A stretch of 60,557 nt of DNA from an uncultured Clostridia bacterium (GCA_937880755.1 CALGRX010000013.1:1-60557); one strand, 5' to 3'; numbered from the stretch's first letter, positions 53,380-60,557 are shown. Notes: generated from the sequence alone by a model not told the origin. Numbers and translations are program-made.

Positions 53380-54189
53380 TTATTTGACCAATCCTTGGAC
53401 AAAATCGCTAAGATAAGGATTGAGATAACTCTCTATCTTGCCGTTGTCCATTGCCTTGGCTAGCGTGGTGTCAATCGGCACTCTTTCAAAGAGAGGAATA
53501 TCGTACTGCTTGCAATACTCTTCCAGCTTACTCTCTCCAAAGATATATTCTCTACGATGACAGTCGGGACACTCGTAATACGCAAGGTTCTCCACCGCGC
53601 CGAGAATAGGTAGGTTCATAAGTCTCGCCATATTGACGGCTTTGGACACTATCATCGACACGAGTTGTTGAGGTGACGTGACGATTACTATGCCGTCTAT
53701 TGGCAAAGATTGGAATACCGTGAGGGGTACGTCGCCCGTTCCCGGTGGCATATCGACGAACATATAGTCCACGTCTCCCCACGCTACGTCCGTCCAAAAC
53801 TGTTTGACGGTGCCCGATATCAGCGACCCACGCCAAACGACGGGTTGTGACGGGTCGTCTAGTAGACAGTTGAGCGACATTACTTTGACGCCTTCCCCGC
53901 TGACGAGAGGTATAATATTGCCGTCTTGCCCGTAGGCTTTGTCGGTGATACCAAAGGCGGTCGGAATGGACGGACCGGTTATATCCGCATCCAAAATAGC
54001 CGTCTTGTAGCCCATTTGGCTGACTTTGGTTGCAAGTAGCGAGGTAATACTCGACTTGCCAACTCCGCCCTTGCCACTGACTACCGCTATAACCTTTTTG
54101 ATTTTGGAAGCCGAATTGGCGGGCGCTATTAGATTGGCGGAATCGCACTTTGATTGGCAACTTCCGCAATCGTGATTACATTGTGACAT
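53380..54189 (-). CDS. Mrp/NBP35 family iron-sulfur carrier ATPase
   Basis: 269 residues. The N-terminus has an NBP35-like cysteine cluster (CNHDCGSCQSKC, residues 4-15), then the deviant Walker A VSGKGGVGKSS (about 38-48), DADITGPSIP, MPPGTGDVPL, and a CPDC pair near residue 208 that binds the bridging cluster in the dimer. It is expected to assemble or carry 4Fe-4S clusters in the cytoplasm. It lies about 60 bases downstream of trxA on the same strand and could be cotranscribed with it. Confidence 0.9.
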   Translation of the reverse strand: MSQCNHDCGSCQSKCDSANLIAPANSASKIKKVIAVVSGKGGVGKSSITSLLATKVSQMGYKTAILDADITGPSIPTAFGITDKAYGQDGNIIPLVSGEGVKVMSLNCLLDDPSQPVVWRGSLISGTVKQFWTDVAWGDVDYMFVDMPPGTGDVPLTVFQSLPIDGIVIVTSPQQLVSMIVSKAVNMARLMNLPILGAVENLAYYECPDCHRREYIFGESKLEEYCKQYDIPLFERVPIDTTLAKAMDNGKIESYLNPYLSDFVQGLVK

Positions 54190-54251
54190 AATTTACCTTC
54201 TTCCGTATATACTTTCGTTGTTATTTGACGATATCTGCTAAAGGATATCGA

Positions 54252-54560
54252 CTATTTGAGCATATCCAATATAGCTTCTTTGGACTTGACGCCCACCGAC
54301 TGCGCCACTACCTTACCGTCTCTGAAAACGATAAGCGTAGGTATGCTCATTATGCCAAATTTGATTGCAAGTTCTTCTTGCTCGTCAACGTTGACTTTGC
54401 CCACCTTAAGCCCGGTATATTGCTCTGCAATCTCGTCCACTATCGGGGATAGCATTCTGCAAGGACCACACCAAGAAGCCCAAAAGTCTACCAATACAGG
54501 CACGCCCGCTTGCAATACTTCCTTGTCGAAATTGTCTTTGGTTATCGTTGTTACTGCCAT
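54252..54560 (-). CDS. trxA: Thioredoxin
   Basis: 102 residues with the active site WCGPC (Cys31 and Cys34), the conserved DFWASW before it, PTLIVFRDG with the cis-proline, and a final helix. It is divergent from the thioredoxin reductase-like gene 121 bases away, so the redox pair shares a control region. Confidence 0.97.
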   Translation of the reverse strand: MAVTTITKDNFDKEVLQAGVPVLVDFWASWCGPCRMLSPIVDEIAEQYTGLKVGKVNVDEQEELAIKFGIMSIPTLIVFRDGKVVAQSVGVKSKEAILDMLK

Positions 54561-54637
54561 ATTGACCTCCGAATTATTAGCTTATATAGCAACTATATCA
54601 TATTGTGAGGTTTTTATCCATACTTTTTTGATTTTTT

Positions 54638-54666
54638 TTGATAAAAATTTTGTTTTGTGCTATACT
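54638..54666 (+). promoter_or_regulatory. Promoter of the thioredoxin reductase-like gene
   Basis: TTGATA (54638-54643), 17-base spacer, extended -10 TGC TATACT (54661-54666). An AGGTGA ribosome site follows before the ATG at 54682. Confidence 0.75.
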
Positions 54667-54681
54667 CAATCTAGGTGAATT

Positions 54682-55536
54682 ATGGTAGACGTGATTATTA
54701 TCGGCAAAGGTCCGTCGGGCGTATCGGCGGCATTATATACGGCAAGAGCAGGACTGACGACTTGTGTTGTCGGCACTGATAAGAGCGCTCTCAAAAAAGC
54801 CAAGCAGATAGAAAACTATTACGGCTTCGAGAGTATTAGCGGACAAGAATTGTTGCGTTGTGGCGAAAAGCAACTGTCACGGTTGGGCGTTGAGGTATTG
54901 GACGGCGAGGTTTTGGACGTAGCGCTAAGCGACGTATTTATAGTGACGACCACTAACGGAATTATGACGGCAAAAGCCGTGATAATTGCAACGGGCGCGC
55001 CTCGCAACACCGTCAAAATCGACGGACTAAAGAGGCTTGAAGGCAAGGGCGTGAGTTACTGCGCCGTTTGCGACGCATTTTTTTATCGCAAAAAGAAAGT
55101 CGCCGTGCTAGGTAATTCGCACTACGCACTGCACGAGTATAACGCAATCAAAGACGTCGCAAGCGAAGCTACTATTTTGACTAACGGCAAATCTTGCGAC
55201 GAGGACTTTGGCTCGGCAAAAGTCATTGATAAAAAAATAAAAAAACTCACGGGTGACGATAGATTACAACAAGTAGTTTTTGACGATGACAGCACTCTAA
55301 CTATTGACGGACTATTCGTTGCTTTGGGTCAAGCATCCGCCGACGTGCTTGCTCGCAAAATAGGCGCTGTCAGCGACCAAGGCTTTATCGTAACCAATAG
55401 AGATATGATGACGACGGTAGACGGATTGTTTGCTTGCGGTGACTGCGTTGGCGGTTTGATGCAAATAAGCAAGGCCGTCAGCGACGGTGCTATTGCCGGC
55501 ACGTCTGCTGTCAAATACGTCAAAGCTAAGAAATAA
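54682..55536 (+). CDS. trxB: Thioredoxin reductase-like flavoprotein without NADPH motifs
   Basis: 284 residues, shorter than the usual ~310. FAD motif GKGPSGVSAALYTARAG at the start, redox-active CAVC (Cys127, Cys130), and the C-terminal FAD motif VDGLFACGDCVGG are intact. In the pyridine-nucleotide domain the usual GGGDSAxEEA is replaced by LGNSHYALHEYNAI, and the HRRxxxR that contacts the NADPH phosphate is absent (TILTNGKSC instead). This pattern resembles the ferredoxin-dependent flavin thioredoxin reductases of clostridia, which reduce thioredoxin without NADPH. Divergent from trxA. Confidence 0.88.
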   Translation: MVDVIIIGKGPSGVSAALYTARAGLTTCVVGTDKSALKKAKQIENYYGFESISGQELLRCGEKQLSRLGVEVLDGEVLDVALSDVFIVTTTNGIMTAKAVIIATGAPRNTVKIDGLKRLEGKGVSYCAVCDAFFYRKKKVAVLGNSHYALHEYNAIKDVASEATILTNGKSCDEDFGSAKVIDKKIKKLTGDDRLQQVVFDDDSTLTIDGLFVALGQASADVLARKIGAVSDQGFIVTNRDMMTTVDGLFACGDCVGGLMQISKAVSDGAIAGTSAVKYVKAKK

Positions 55537-55565
55537 ATATACAAAATATTATCGTTTAGATAAAT

Positions 55566-55602
55566 AAAAAATGGAGATAACTCGATACGTATCCCCATTT
55601 TT
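55566..55602. terminator. Bidirectional terminator between trxB-like gene and nadE
   Basis: AAAATGG.GATA pairs with TATC.CCATTTT (one mismatch) between convergent genes, with A and T runs at the flanks. Confidence 0.78.
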
Positions 55603-55627
55603 GTTTTTTGTTGTTATTTTAGCGACT

Positions 55628-56365
55628 TTATTCTTCGTCAAGCGACCTGTACAAAACAGGAGGCTTACGCTTGTGCGCCGAGGCGTTGAACATTCTCTCG
55701 AGTCTAGGCTCGCGCTTGCCTTGCACTCTATCTACGGCGATATATCTATCGAGCTCTTTGTAGGTAATGCCGAGTTCCTTTTCGTCTGTCTGACCGTCGT
55801 ACAACGATGCCGATGGTGCTTTGTCAATGATAGACCTAGGACAACGCAGATACTCGAGCAACTCGTATATCTCGCCAACCATGAGGTCGGCTATGGGGTT
55901 GAAATCGCACGCGCCGTCGCCCCACTTGGTAAAATACCCCACAAACCTTTCGCTACGATTGCCCGTGCCGGCTACGAGTCTGCCCTCCGCGGCAGCTATT
56001 GAATATAGCGTCGTCATACGAAGTCTCGGAGCGATATTGACGATAGCCAAATCGTTGAGTTTCGCAACCCCTTCTAGTTGCGAGAGCATCTGCGCCCTAA
56101 CGGGTGTGAGGTCTACGACCCTCGTCTCTATATCGAATTTGGTAGACAATTCCATTCCGTCTTGCTTGTCTACGGTATAATTGCGCTGACTAAAACAAGG
56201 CATAATTACGGCTACGGTATCAGGGCAAGCCATCTTGCACAAAATGCCTACGAGCGCGCTGTCTTTACCACCGCTGTTGCCGAACACGATGCCCTTGGCT
56301 TTGCTATCCTCGAGCACCTTGCGGATAAATGCTACTCTGTCTTCTACTTCTCTCTTTACGTCCAT
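55628..56365 (-). CDS. nadE: NAD(+) synthetase
   Basis: 245 residues from the ATG at 56365, which has AGGAGG upstream; an open frame extends 49 codons further but has no support. N-type ATP pyrophosphatase motif GNSGGKDSALVG, then VAGTGNRSERFVGYFTKWGD and APSASLYDGQTDEKELG, typical of the ammonia-dependent enzyme. There is no fused glutaminase domain. It makes NAD from deamido-NAD, the last step of the pathway. Confidence 0.95.
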   Translation of the reverse strand: MDVKREVEDRVAFIRKVLEDSKAKGIVFGNSGGKDSALVGILCKMACPDTVAVIMPCFSQRNYTVDKQDGMELSTKFDIETRVVDLTPVRAQMLSQLEGVAKLNDLAIVNIAPRLRMTTLYSIAAAEGRLVAGTGNRSERFVGYFTKWGDGACDFNPIADLMVGEIYELLEYLRCPRSIIDKAPSASLYDGQTDEKELGITYKELDRYIAVDRVQGKREPRLERMFNASAHKRKPPVLYRSLDEE

Positions 56366-56400
56366 AATACGCCTCCTAAAAATAGCATACAACCAGCCCG

Positions 56401-56649
56401 TCAAATTGTCAAATACATCAAGTATTTTTGGTCGCCAAAGTCGCTGAGTATCACTCTTTTGTTTTTGTTGTAACTGTTGTAGGACAAATTCCTCGCTATC
56501 GTCGTGATCCACGCCATAAAGTTGGTGCTGTTGCAGCTTGCAATCGACAGTATCATTTGCCTATACGTTTCTTGTATTATATCCAACGCGCTCTCTCGAT
56601 TGTTGAGTATACCAAAAGCAACCATAAATACTACCTTATGGCTGACCTC
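56401..56649 (-). pseudogene. Relic of an ECF-type sigma factor (region 2)
   Basis: The frame reads VSHKVVFMVAFGILNNRESA, then LDIIQETYRQM and WITTIARNLSYNSYNKNKR, which match sigma-70 region 2 (core binding and -10 recognition). An in-frame TAA at 56650-56652 cuts the N-terminus, and the frame ends soon after region 2, so region 4 is absent. It is too short to work as a sigma factor and is probably a remnant. A stem (AGAGTTGCC/GGCAAACTCT) with a T run lies at 56670-56706. Confidence 0.6.
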
Positions 56650-56862
56650 TTATATGTAGTCAAAGGCTTTAGAGTTGCCTAAGGCAAACTCTTTGACTTT
56701 TTTCTAGTTTTTTGTTTTTCATCTTTCCTCTGATATTAAACAATCAAAAGAGCCTTTTTGACAACAAAAATAAAAAATTGTCTTTTTGCTTAAAAATTAT
56801 ACAAAAAATCAACTTGCGATACATATACGTCATACCGCAAGTTGAATTGTAATACTTCACTT

Positions 56863-57357
56863 CTACTGGCTATCATTGGCTCTGCGATCGCCGACGTTGT
56901 CGAAACATACCGCAAAGGCTACGGCAAGTCCTGCTTGAGAAGGGTCGTTGACGTCGACCAACATATTGTCGGTCAAAGCTAAGAATTTGCCACGCTTGAA
57001 CTCTGCGAATTTGTTGCCGTTGACAAAGACGGTATAATGAAACAACAGTCCGTCCTTTTGAATTTCTATCTCGTCTTCGCTGTCTTTGACCTCGTACTTG
57101 CCTACGGAAAAATACTTTTGGGTGACGGTAGCAAGTTTATTCTTCTTGGTGTCCTTGATATAGACGGTAGTGTTGAAAAATCTAATAAGCTTGTTGTTGA
57201 CGATGTAGAGCAGTTTGCCCTCTTGGTCGTAAATCTTTTTGTATTTGGTCGGAGAAAGAATTCTACCCTTGACCTTGTACAAAACTTGACCGCTCTCGTC
57301 GGTGACGGTAGAACTACCGCCTATGGTCATCAGTTTGTTTTTGAAATAAAGTTGCAT
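56863..57357 (-). CDS. LURP-one-related family protein
   Basis: 164 residues. Repeated short beta strands of the LURP-one/tubby-like fold: KLMTIGGSSTVTDESGQVLY, KVKGRILSPTKYKKIYD, KLLYIVNNKLIRFFNTTVYI. Family members resemble phospholipid scramblase barrels; bacterial roles are unknown. It is the last gene of a three-gene minus-strand group. Confidence 0.78.
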   Translation of the reverse strand: MQLYFKNKLMTIGGSSTVTDESGQVLYKVKGRILSPTKYKKIYDQEGKLLYIVNNKLIRFFNTTVYIKDTKKNKLATVTQKYFSVGKYEVKDSEDEIEIQKDGLLFHYTVFVNGNKFAEFKRGKFLALTDNMLVDVNDPSQAGLAVAFAVCFDNVGDRRANDSQ

Positions 57358-57367
57358 AATTTCCTCC

Positions 57368-57877
57368 CTATTTAATCACTTTACTCGCCGTAATTGTTAC
57401 GACAATAGCTATTGTTACAATCCACAAAAAGACTTTGAAAATTTTGTTGCTTTTGATACGCCTTTGCAAACGTTCGTTTTTGCTAAACTCGTTGTCGATT
57501 GGGGTGGCGCAGGTGTCGCATTGCCAAACGTTGCAACGAATGCCGTTGTCACTTGTGCCTATCTTGACCTGCAAATTGGCGTCACGAGTAGTGTCAACGG
57601 AAAAGTTGCACCTAACGTCAAAAAAGTTGTTGCCGTAGCCCGGGTCGAATATGCCGAACACGCTGATGAAAAAGTAGAATATCGACCAAAGCCACCAAAG
57701 CGACGAAGATAATTCGTTGACGTTGAAAATCTCGACTTTTGCCTTATCCTCATCGGTATGATAGGTATAAATCATATTGCCCGTCTTGTCGGACTTGCCT
57801 TTGACTCGTCGTCCGTCGACCGATACTTGCACGGCGTATTTTTTTAAACTTCTGACTTTGATTGTAAGTAGGCTCAT
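57368..57877 (-). CDS. Hypothetical protein with two hydrophobic segments
   Basis: 169 residues from the ATG at 57877, which overlaps the stop of the upstream gene (ATGA-type overlap) and has GGAGA before it. An N-terminal beta-rich part (VQVSVDGRRVKGKSDKTGN) is followed by a hydrophobic stretch (WWLWSIFYFFISVFGIFDPG, about 65-85), a middle domain with three Cys (NVWQCDTCATP), and a C-terminal membrane segment. No family recognised. Cotranscribed with its neighbours. Confidence 0.6.
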   Translation of the reverse strand: MSLLTIKVRSLKKYAVQVSVDGRRVKGKSDKTGNMIYTYHTDEDKAKVEIFNVNELSSSLWWLWSIFYFFISVFGIFDPGYGNNFFDVRCNFSVDTTRDANLQVKIGTSDNGIRCNVWQCDTCATPIDNEFSKNERLQRRIKSNKIFKVFLWIVTIAIVVTITASKVIK

Positions 57878-58314
57878 TGCATTGTCTCCACAAGTCCGCT
57901 TGCCACAAACGCCCAAGCAAGACCGCCGATTATTGCCAAAACTATGCTGGCAACCACCATCTTTTTACGATTGGTTTGTAGAATAAACATAACGGTGGCA
58001 AGTACCGCTAATATGGTCATAATAGGTAGCGAATAATCTACTATCTTGATGACTACACTCGCTATTTGGGTGACGTCTGACATAGACGAAATGAGTCCCG
58101 ATATAAAGTCGGGATCAATCAAAAATATAAGCCCCAAAGTAAAACAAACGACAACTACCACAACCATAATGACTATACATGAATAAAGCGCGGTAATTAA
58201 AGGCGACAATAGACAGATAAGCGACAATACGCCGCTGGCTATCGTAAGGTTGAAAAATATTTTTCCGATATGTCCGAATCGGGTTTTGAGTAACTCGTTA
58301 TCCAATCTCGTCAT
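57874..58314 (-). CDS. Membrane protein of unknown function
   Basis: 146 residues from the ATG at 58314, with about four hydrophobic segments (one Val-rich, VVVVVVCF) and a short hydrophilic N-terminus (TRLDNELLKTRFGHIGK). No family recognised. It is the first gene of the 58314-56863 group and has a near-consensus promoter only nine bases before its start codon. Confidence 0.65.
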   Translation of the reverse strand: MTRLDNELLKTRFGHIGKIFFNLTIASGVLSLICLLSPLITALYSCIVIMVVVVVVCFTLGLIFLIDPDFISGLISSMSDVTQIASVVIKIVDYSLPIMTILAVLATVMFILQTNRKKMVVASIVLAIIGGLAWAFVASGLVETMQ

Positions 58315-58323
58315 AACAAGTTT

Positions 58324-58352
58324 ATTATAACACTTGTAGTTAAAAATGTCAA
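58324..58352 (-). promoter_or_regulatory. Consensus promoter with almost no leader
   Basis: TTGACA (58347-58352), 17-base spacer, TATAAT (58324-58329) on the minus strand, both perfect consensus. The ATG follows after nine bases, so the 5' leader would be about two to three bases and no ribosome site fits. Confidence 0.7.
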
Positions 58353-58420
58353 TAATAAACACAAAAAATATCGTCCGCAAAAGTAATTGCGGACGAAAAA
58401 GTCGATATGTGTCGAGATTT

Positions 58421-58789
58421 TTAGTTTTTGTCGGACAACAGTCGTACTAGTCTATCCGCTGCCTCGCGAGTAGCCTCTACGCTACCGAAAGTCGAAAATC
58501 TAAAATAGCATTCTCCACACTTGCCGAAGCCTTCGCCCGGAGTACCGACGATTTGTGCCTCGTTGAGAAGAAAATCGAAAAACTCCCAGCTTCCCATACC
58601 GCCCGGACACTTGAGCCATATATACGGCGCATTCTTGCTCATAGTCTGCACTATTGACGCCCCTTTTTGTTCGTCGGGTTTTTGATTATTTGGGACTTGA
58701 ACGTTGACACAGCCTACTAACATACTAGCCCCGATAATAATGGTAAGTAAAAAGGTTATTAGTTTTTTCATAAGTGAAGTGAACCCCAT
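58421..58789 (-). CDS. Chimeric lipoprotein with an LL-DAP aminotransferase C-terminal fragment
   Basis: 122 residues. The N-terminus is a type II signal (LMKKLITFLLTIIIGASM, lipobox LVGC), then a short polar linker. The rest, NAPYIWLKCPGGMGSWEFFD, LLNEAQIVGTPGEGFG and YFRFSTFGSVEATREAADRL, closely resembles the extreme C-terminus of LL-diaminopimelate aminotransferases (DapL). All upstream parts of that enzyme, including the PLP lysine, are missing. It looks like a gene made by joining a lipoprotein signal to a dapL 3' end. AGGAG precedes the ATG at 58789; an internal ATG at 58771 is the alternative. Confidence 0.7.
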   Translation of the reverse strand: MGFTSLMKKLITFLLTIIIGASMLVGCVNVQVPNNQKPDEQKGASIVQTMSKNAPYIWLKCPGGMGSWEFFDFLLNEAQIVGTPGEGFGKCGECYFRFSTFGSVEATREAADRLVRLLSDKN

Positions 58790-58965
58790 GTGGGACACTC
58801 CTCAAGGCATCTCTTTTTTATGGCTTTGTTGTACGAAATAGCTGCACTACATTTTATAAGTTTAATTTGGATTGCGAGCAAAAGACAATGCTTGCATTCA
58901 AAAATGACATACCTCATTCAATTAGTTGTTTATTTCCATAATTTCGTAAAACAAAACAACATTTT

Positions 58966-59400
58966 TCATTTCTTGTTTTCGTTTCTGGTTTTTAGTGCCG
59001 TGAGGCAACTTGCGACATCACGAACATTTTTAACATTGTATATTTTTATTGCTTCGTCTTTTGTTACAATAATCAAAGTTCCACAATTCGTAACCCACCG
59101 TCCGCTCTTGGTGTTGCGAAAATCGATATCTGCAATATCCGCTATGTTTATATTTTTCCAATGCCTTTTATAATATAACAATAGTTTTTCATTGTCTATT
59201 TTAATCAAAATGTTAGGTCTTCCTAGTTCATAAATAACGCCAAAAATAGTTGCGCCTATAAAAACAATAGAAAACATTAGCACGATCTGCCATCCGTCCA
59301 TTCTGCCGGATAAAGCAAGCGCACAAAGTACAAGAGAAATGATAGCGCCCGACAATAACATGATCATCGAGAGTTTACTTTTCTCAGCTAAATTTTTCAT
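58966..59400 (-). CDS. Membrane protein with PH-like C-terminal domain
   Basis: 144 residues from the ATG at 59400, with GGAGA six bases upstream. Two membrane segments (about 10-33 and 38-60) are followed by a soluble part whose strand pattern (ILIKIDNEKLLLYYKRHWKN, then TLIIVTKDEAIKIYNVKN) suggests a bacterial PH-like domain. The function is unknown. It lies upstream of the chimeric lipoprotein gene, about 175 bases away. Confidence 0.65.
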   Translation of the reverse strand: MKNLAEKSKLSMIMLLSGAIISLVLCALALSGRMDGWQIVLMFSIVFIGATIFGVIYELGRPNILIKIDNEKLLLYYKRHWKNINIADIADIDFRNTKSGRWVTNCGTLIIVTKDEAIKIYNVKNVRDVASCLTALKTRNENKK

Positions 59401-59837
59401 GTTTTCTCCAATTATACTCCATCGCATTTATTCACATTAATTATATCACTCAATTGTCTTTTTGTCTATTCATTTTAAGTATAGTTTTAGTAAAACTAGC
59501 GTAAAGAACGAGTATCGCAGAGACAATATTTCCGCGAATTGAAACAGCTTTACTCAGTACATAAAATCCTCAATGCGGTTTAGTGAAAATGAATAGTGAG
59601 TAAAATCCCTGATGATTGCGCATTCAGATGTTTTGTGGCTCCCCAGGCAAGAGAGCAGTCGCTTTGCTTCCCTTGGTGACTTCGTCACCGCGAACTACTG
59701 CCTGCTTTTCCGTTTTTCTTGTTGTGTTATTTTATCGGCTTTTCTTTTATCGTAAGTACTTTTTCTCTCTACGGCAGTGTTCTCTTCCCGCTGAAAAACG
59801 AAAACGGCGACTACGTCTTTCATAGTCGTCGTTTTTG
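59401..59837. other. Noncoding region left of the tRNA-Asn repeats
   Basis: No supported gene. Around 59635-59710 the string TGGCTCCCCAGGCAAGAGAG followed by a GC-rich imperfect hairpin has the same plan as the tRNA-Asn-derived units (a tRNA-3'-end-like start, then a hairpin-rich filler). At 59798-59831 AACGGCGACTA/TAGTCGTCGTT forms another terminator-like stem. It may be an older, diverged member of that repeat family. Confidence 0.45.
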
Positions 59838-60092
59838 TGGCGCCTTCAATAGGGCTTTGCCCATAGGGCAAAAGACTTCGTCCGAACCGACAGCACTTCG
59901 TTTTAGCGAGTTCTTGACTATTCAAGGGGCACAAAAAAGAGATGCACAAGACATCTCTTATTTATGGCGCCTTCAATAGGGGCTTTGCCCTTTGGGCAAA
60001 AGACTTCGTCCGAACCGACTGCACTTCGTTTTAGCGGGTTCTTGACTATTCAAGGGACACAAAAAAGAGATGCGCAAGGCATCTCTTTTTTA
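59838..60092. repeat. Two tandem ~127-bp units carrying the tRNA-Asn 3' end
   Basis: Unit 1 (59838-59964) and unit 2 (59965-60092) are about 95% identical by eye. Each begins with TGGCGCCTTCAATAGG, the complement of the tRNA-Asn 3' end including CCA, and ends in a terminator hairpin (AAAGAGATGC.../GCATCTCTTTTTT). The real tRNA-Asn gene begins at 60093 with the same string, so the array is tRNA-3'-end plus filler plus terminator, repeated behind the tRNA. Confidence 0.92.
60061..60091. terminator. tRNA-Asn terminator
   Basis: GAGATGC and GCATCTC pair around a short loop with A6 and T6 flanks, directly after the tRNA-Asn 3' end on the minus strand. A second copy lies at 59933-59963 in the other repeat unit. 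Confidence 0.85.
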
Positions 60093-60168
60093 TGGCGCCT
60101 TCAATAGGACTCGAACCTATGACACTTCGGTTAACAGCCGAATGCTCTACCGACTGAGCTATGAAGGC
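60093..60168 (-). tRNA. tRNA-Asn (GUU)
   Basis: Cloverleaf on the minus strand: acceptor GCCTTCA/TGAAGGC, anticodon stem TTCGG/CCGAA with loop CTGTTAA giving anticodon GTT, T arm AGGTTCGAGTCCT, discriminator G and encoded CCA (60093-60095). Confidence 0.97.
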
Positions 60169-60186
60169 TTATTGATTGCATATACG

Positions 60187-60215
60187 ATTTTATTATATTA
60201 TACGATTTGTGTCAA
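60187..60215 (-). promoter_or_regulatory. tRNA-Asn promoter
   Basis: TTGACA (60210-60215), 17-base spacer, TAAAAT (60187-60192) on the minus strand, about 18 bases before the tRNA 5' end. Confidence 0.75.
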
Positions 60216-60491
60216 GTATTTTGAGTATTTTAATTTAATTTTTATCCAAAAAACTATTAAAATACGTATCACGTCTAAGAGACGGCAAAGAAACGAATTT
60301 TGTCAAAAATATCAACACGTATCGAGTTTATATGATATTATCGTTTAACTTCCGACACTTTGCTAACTATATATGAGGATTGAGTATGAATAATATAATA
60401 TGTTTCTCACGTATAATCTATTTCATTACGTCTAACGCCTATCTATCCAGCACAAGTATTGCATAACTGTCTAGCAAAAATCGCAAGAAAA
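60216..60491. other. AT-rich intergenic region with no gene seen
   Basis: Between the tRNA-Asn promoter and the 5S terminator I see only AT-rich sequence, without a supported open frame, repeat or obvious hairpin. Confidence 0.6.
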
Positions 60492-60514
60492 AAGACAAGC
60501 GAATTGCTTGTCTT
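60492..60514 (-). terminator. rRNA operon terminator
   Basis: AAGACAAGC and GCTTGTCTT form a 9-bp stem with a 5-base loop; TTTTTT follows on the minus strand. It ends the rRNA operon whose 5S gene enters from the right edge. Confidence 0.92.
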
Positions 60515-60517
60515 AAT

Positions 60518-60557
60518 GGATCCGGCAGCGTCCTACTCTCCCAGGTCGTGTCCAACC
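60518..60557 (-). rRNA. 5S ribosomal RNA, 3' end only
   Basis: The reverse complement of the last 40 bases reads GGTTGGACACGACCTGGGAG then AGTAGGACGCTGCCGGATCC, the conserved 3' part of bacterial 5S rRNA. The 5' two thirds lie beyond the window. Confidence 0.93.

Noticed and set aside
58790..59173. A 127-codon plus-strand frame
   Set aside because: It runs antisense to the PH-like membrane protein gene, which has a good ribosome site and two clear membrane segments.
59616..59979. Short open frames across the tRNA-Asn repeat region
   Set aside because: They read through hairpins and tRNA-derived repeat sequence on both strands, with no ribosome sites.

Overview
The window is about 60.6 kb of a Firmicutes-type bacterial chromosome, most likely an uncultured Clostridia member (inference). 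This rests on the AddAB nuclease, RqcP, RecD2, a SAM-I riboswitch upstream of metK, an L10 leader, SpoIIQ/YwmB-like genes and TTGACA/TATAAT promoters. Nothing is directly diagnostic at genus level. The left end lies inside a 23S rRNA gene and the right end inside a 5S rRNA gene, both read on the minus strand. The piece therefore looks like a contig bounded by two rRNA operons facing the same way. Most genes are on the minus strand.

Layout. 1-2.9 kb: 23S (3' part missing), tRNA-Ile and tRNA-Ala, driven by a strong promoter directly before tRNA-Ala with no 16S gene. 3-15.7 kb: corA-like transporter, membrane protein, addB-addA, an unknown lipoprotein and an unknown protein on the plus strand, rplI, a DUF1540 protein, and a SpoIIQ-like/YwmB-like pair. 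15.7-17.9 kb: an AT-rich cassette bracketed by copies of a ~41-bp repeat, carrying an orphan polymorphic-toxin tail, a probable immunity gene, a truncated DUF4417 gene and an HTH regulator. 17.9-20.8 kb: a dehydrogenase-fold protein and an aminotransferase, both apparently lacking catalytic residues, with a divergent HTH gene and a palindromic operator. 20.8-24.3 kb: rpmG-secE-nusG-rplK-rplA and rplJ-rplL behind an L10 leader. 24.3-26.2 kb: an SDR enzyme and a broken DUF2975/HTH pair. 26.3-30.8 kb: tuf and rpsL-rpsG-fusA. 30.8-31.1 kb: a probable structured RNA. 31.1-40.7 kb: DUF1292 gene and a decayed paralogue, prfB-tsaD, secA, metK-recD2. 40.8-48.3 kb: rpoB-rpoC with a SAM riboswitch between rpoC and metK. 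48.9-51.4 kb: rqcP-ispDF and a small membrane protein whose 3' end is duplicated around a mini-island. 51.9-56.4 kb: MATE exporter, Mrp-type ATPase, trxA/trxB pair, nadE. 56.4-59.4 kb: sigma-factor relic and small membrane or lipoprotein genes. 59.8-60.2 kb: tandem repeats carrying the tRNA-Asn 3' end, then tRNA-Asn.

Most of the window is core information-processing machinery (translation, transcription, secretion, recombination repair, redox and cofactor synthesis). The accessory signals sit at 15.7-20.6, 50.3-51.4 and 56.4-60.1 kb. The features most worth a second look are the repeat-bracketed toxin cassette, the adjacent pair of putative pseudoenzymes, a lipoprotein made from the C-terminus of an LL-diaminopimelate aminotransferase-like enzyme, the exact 98-bp duplication around a mini-island, the tRNA-Asn-derived tandem repeats, the rRNA unit without 16S, and several promoters that predict leaderless mRNAs.
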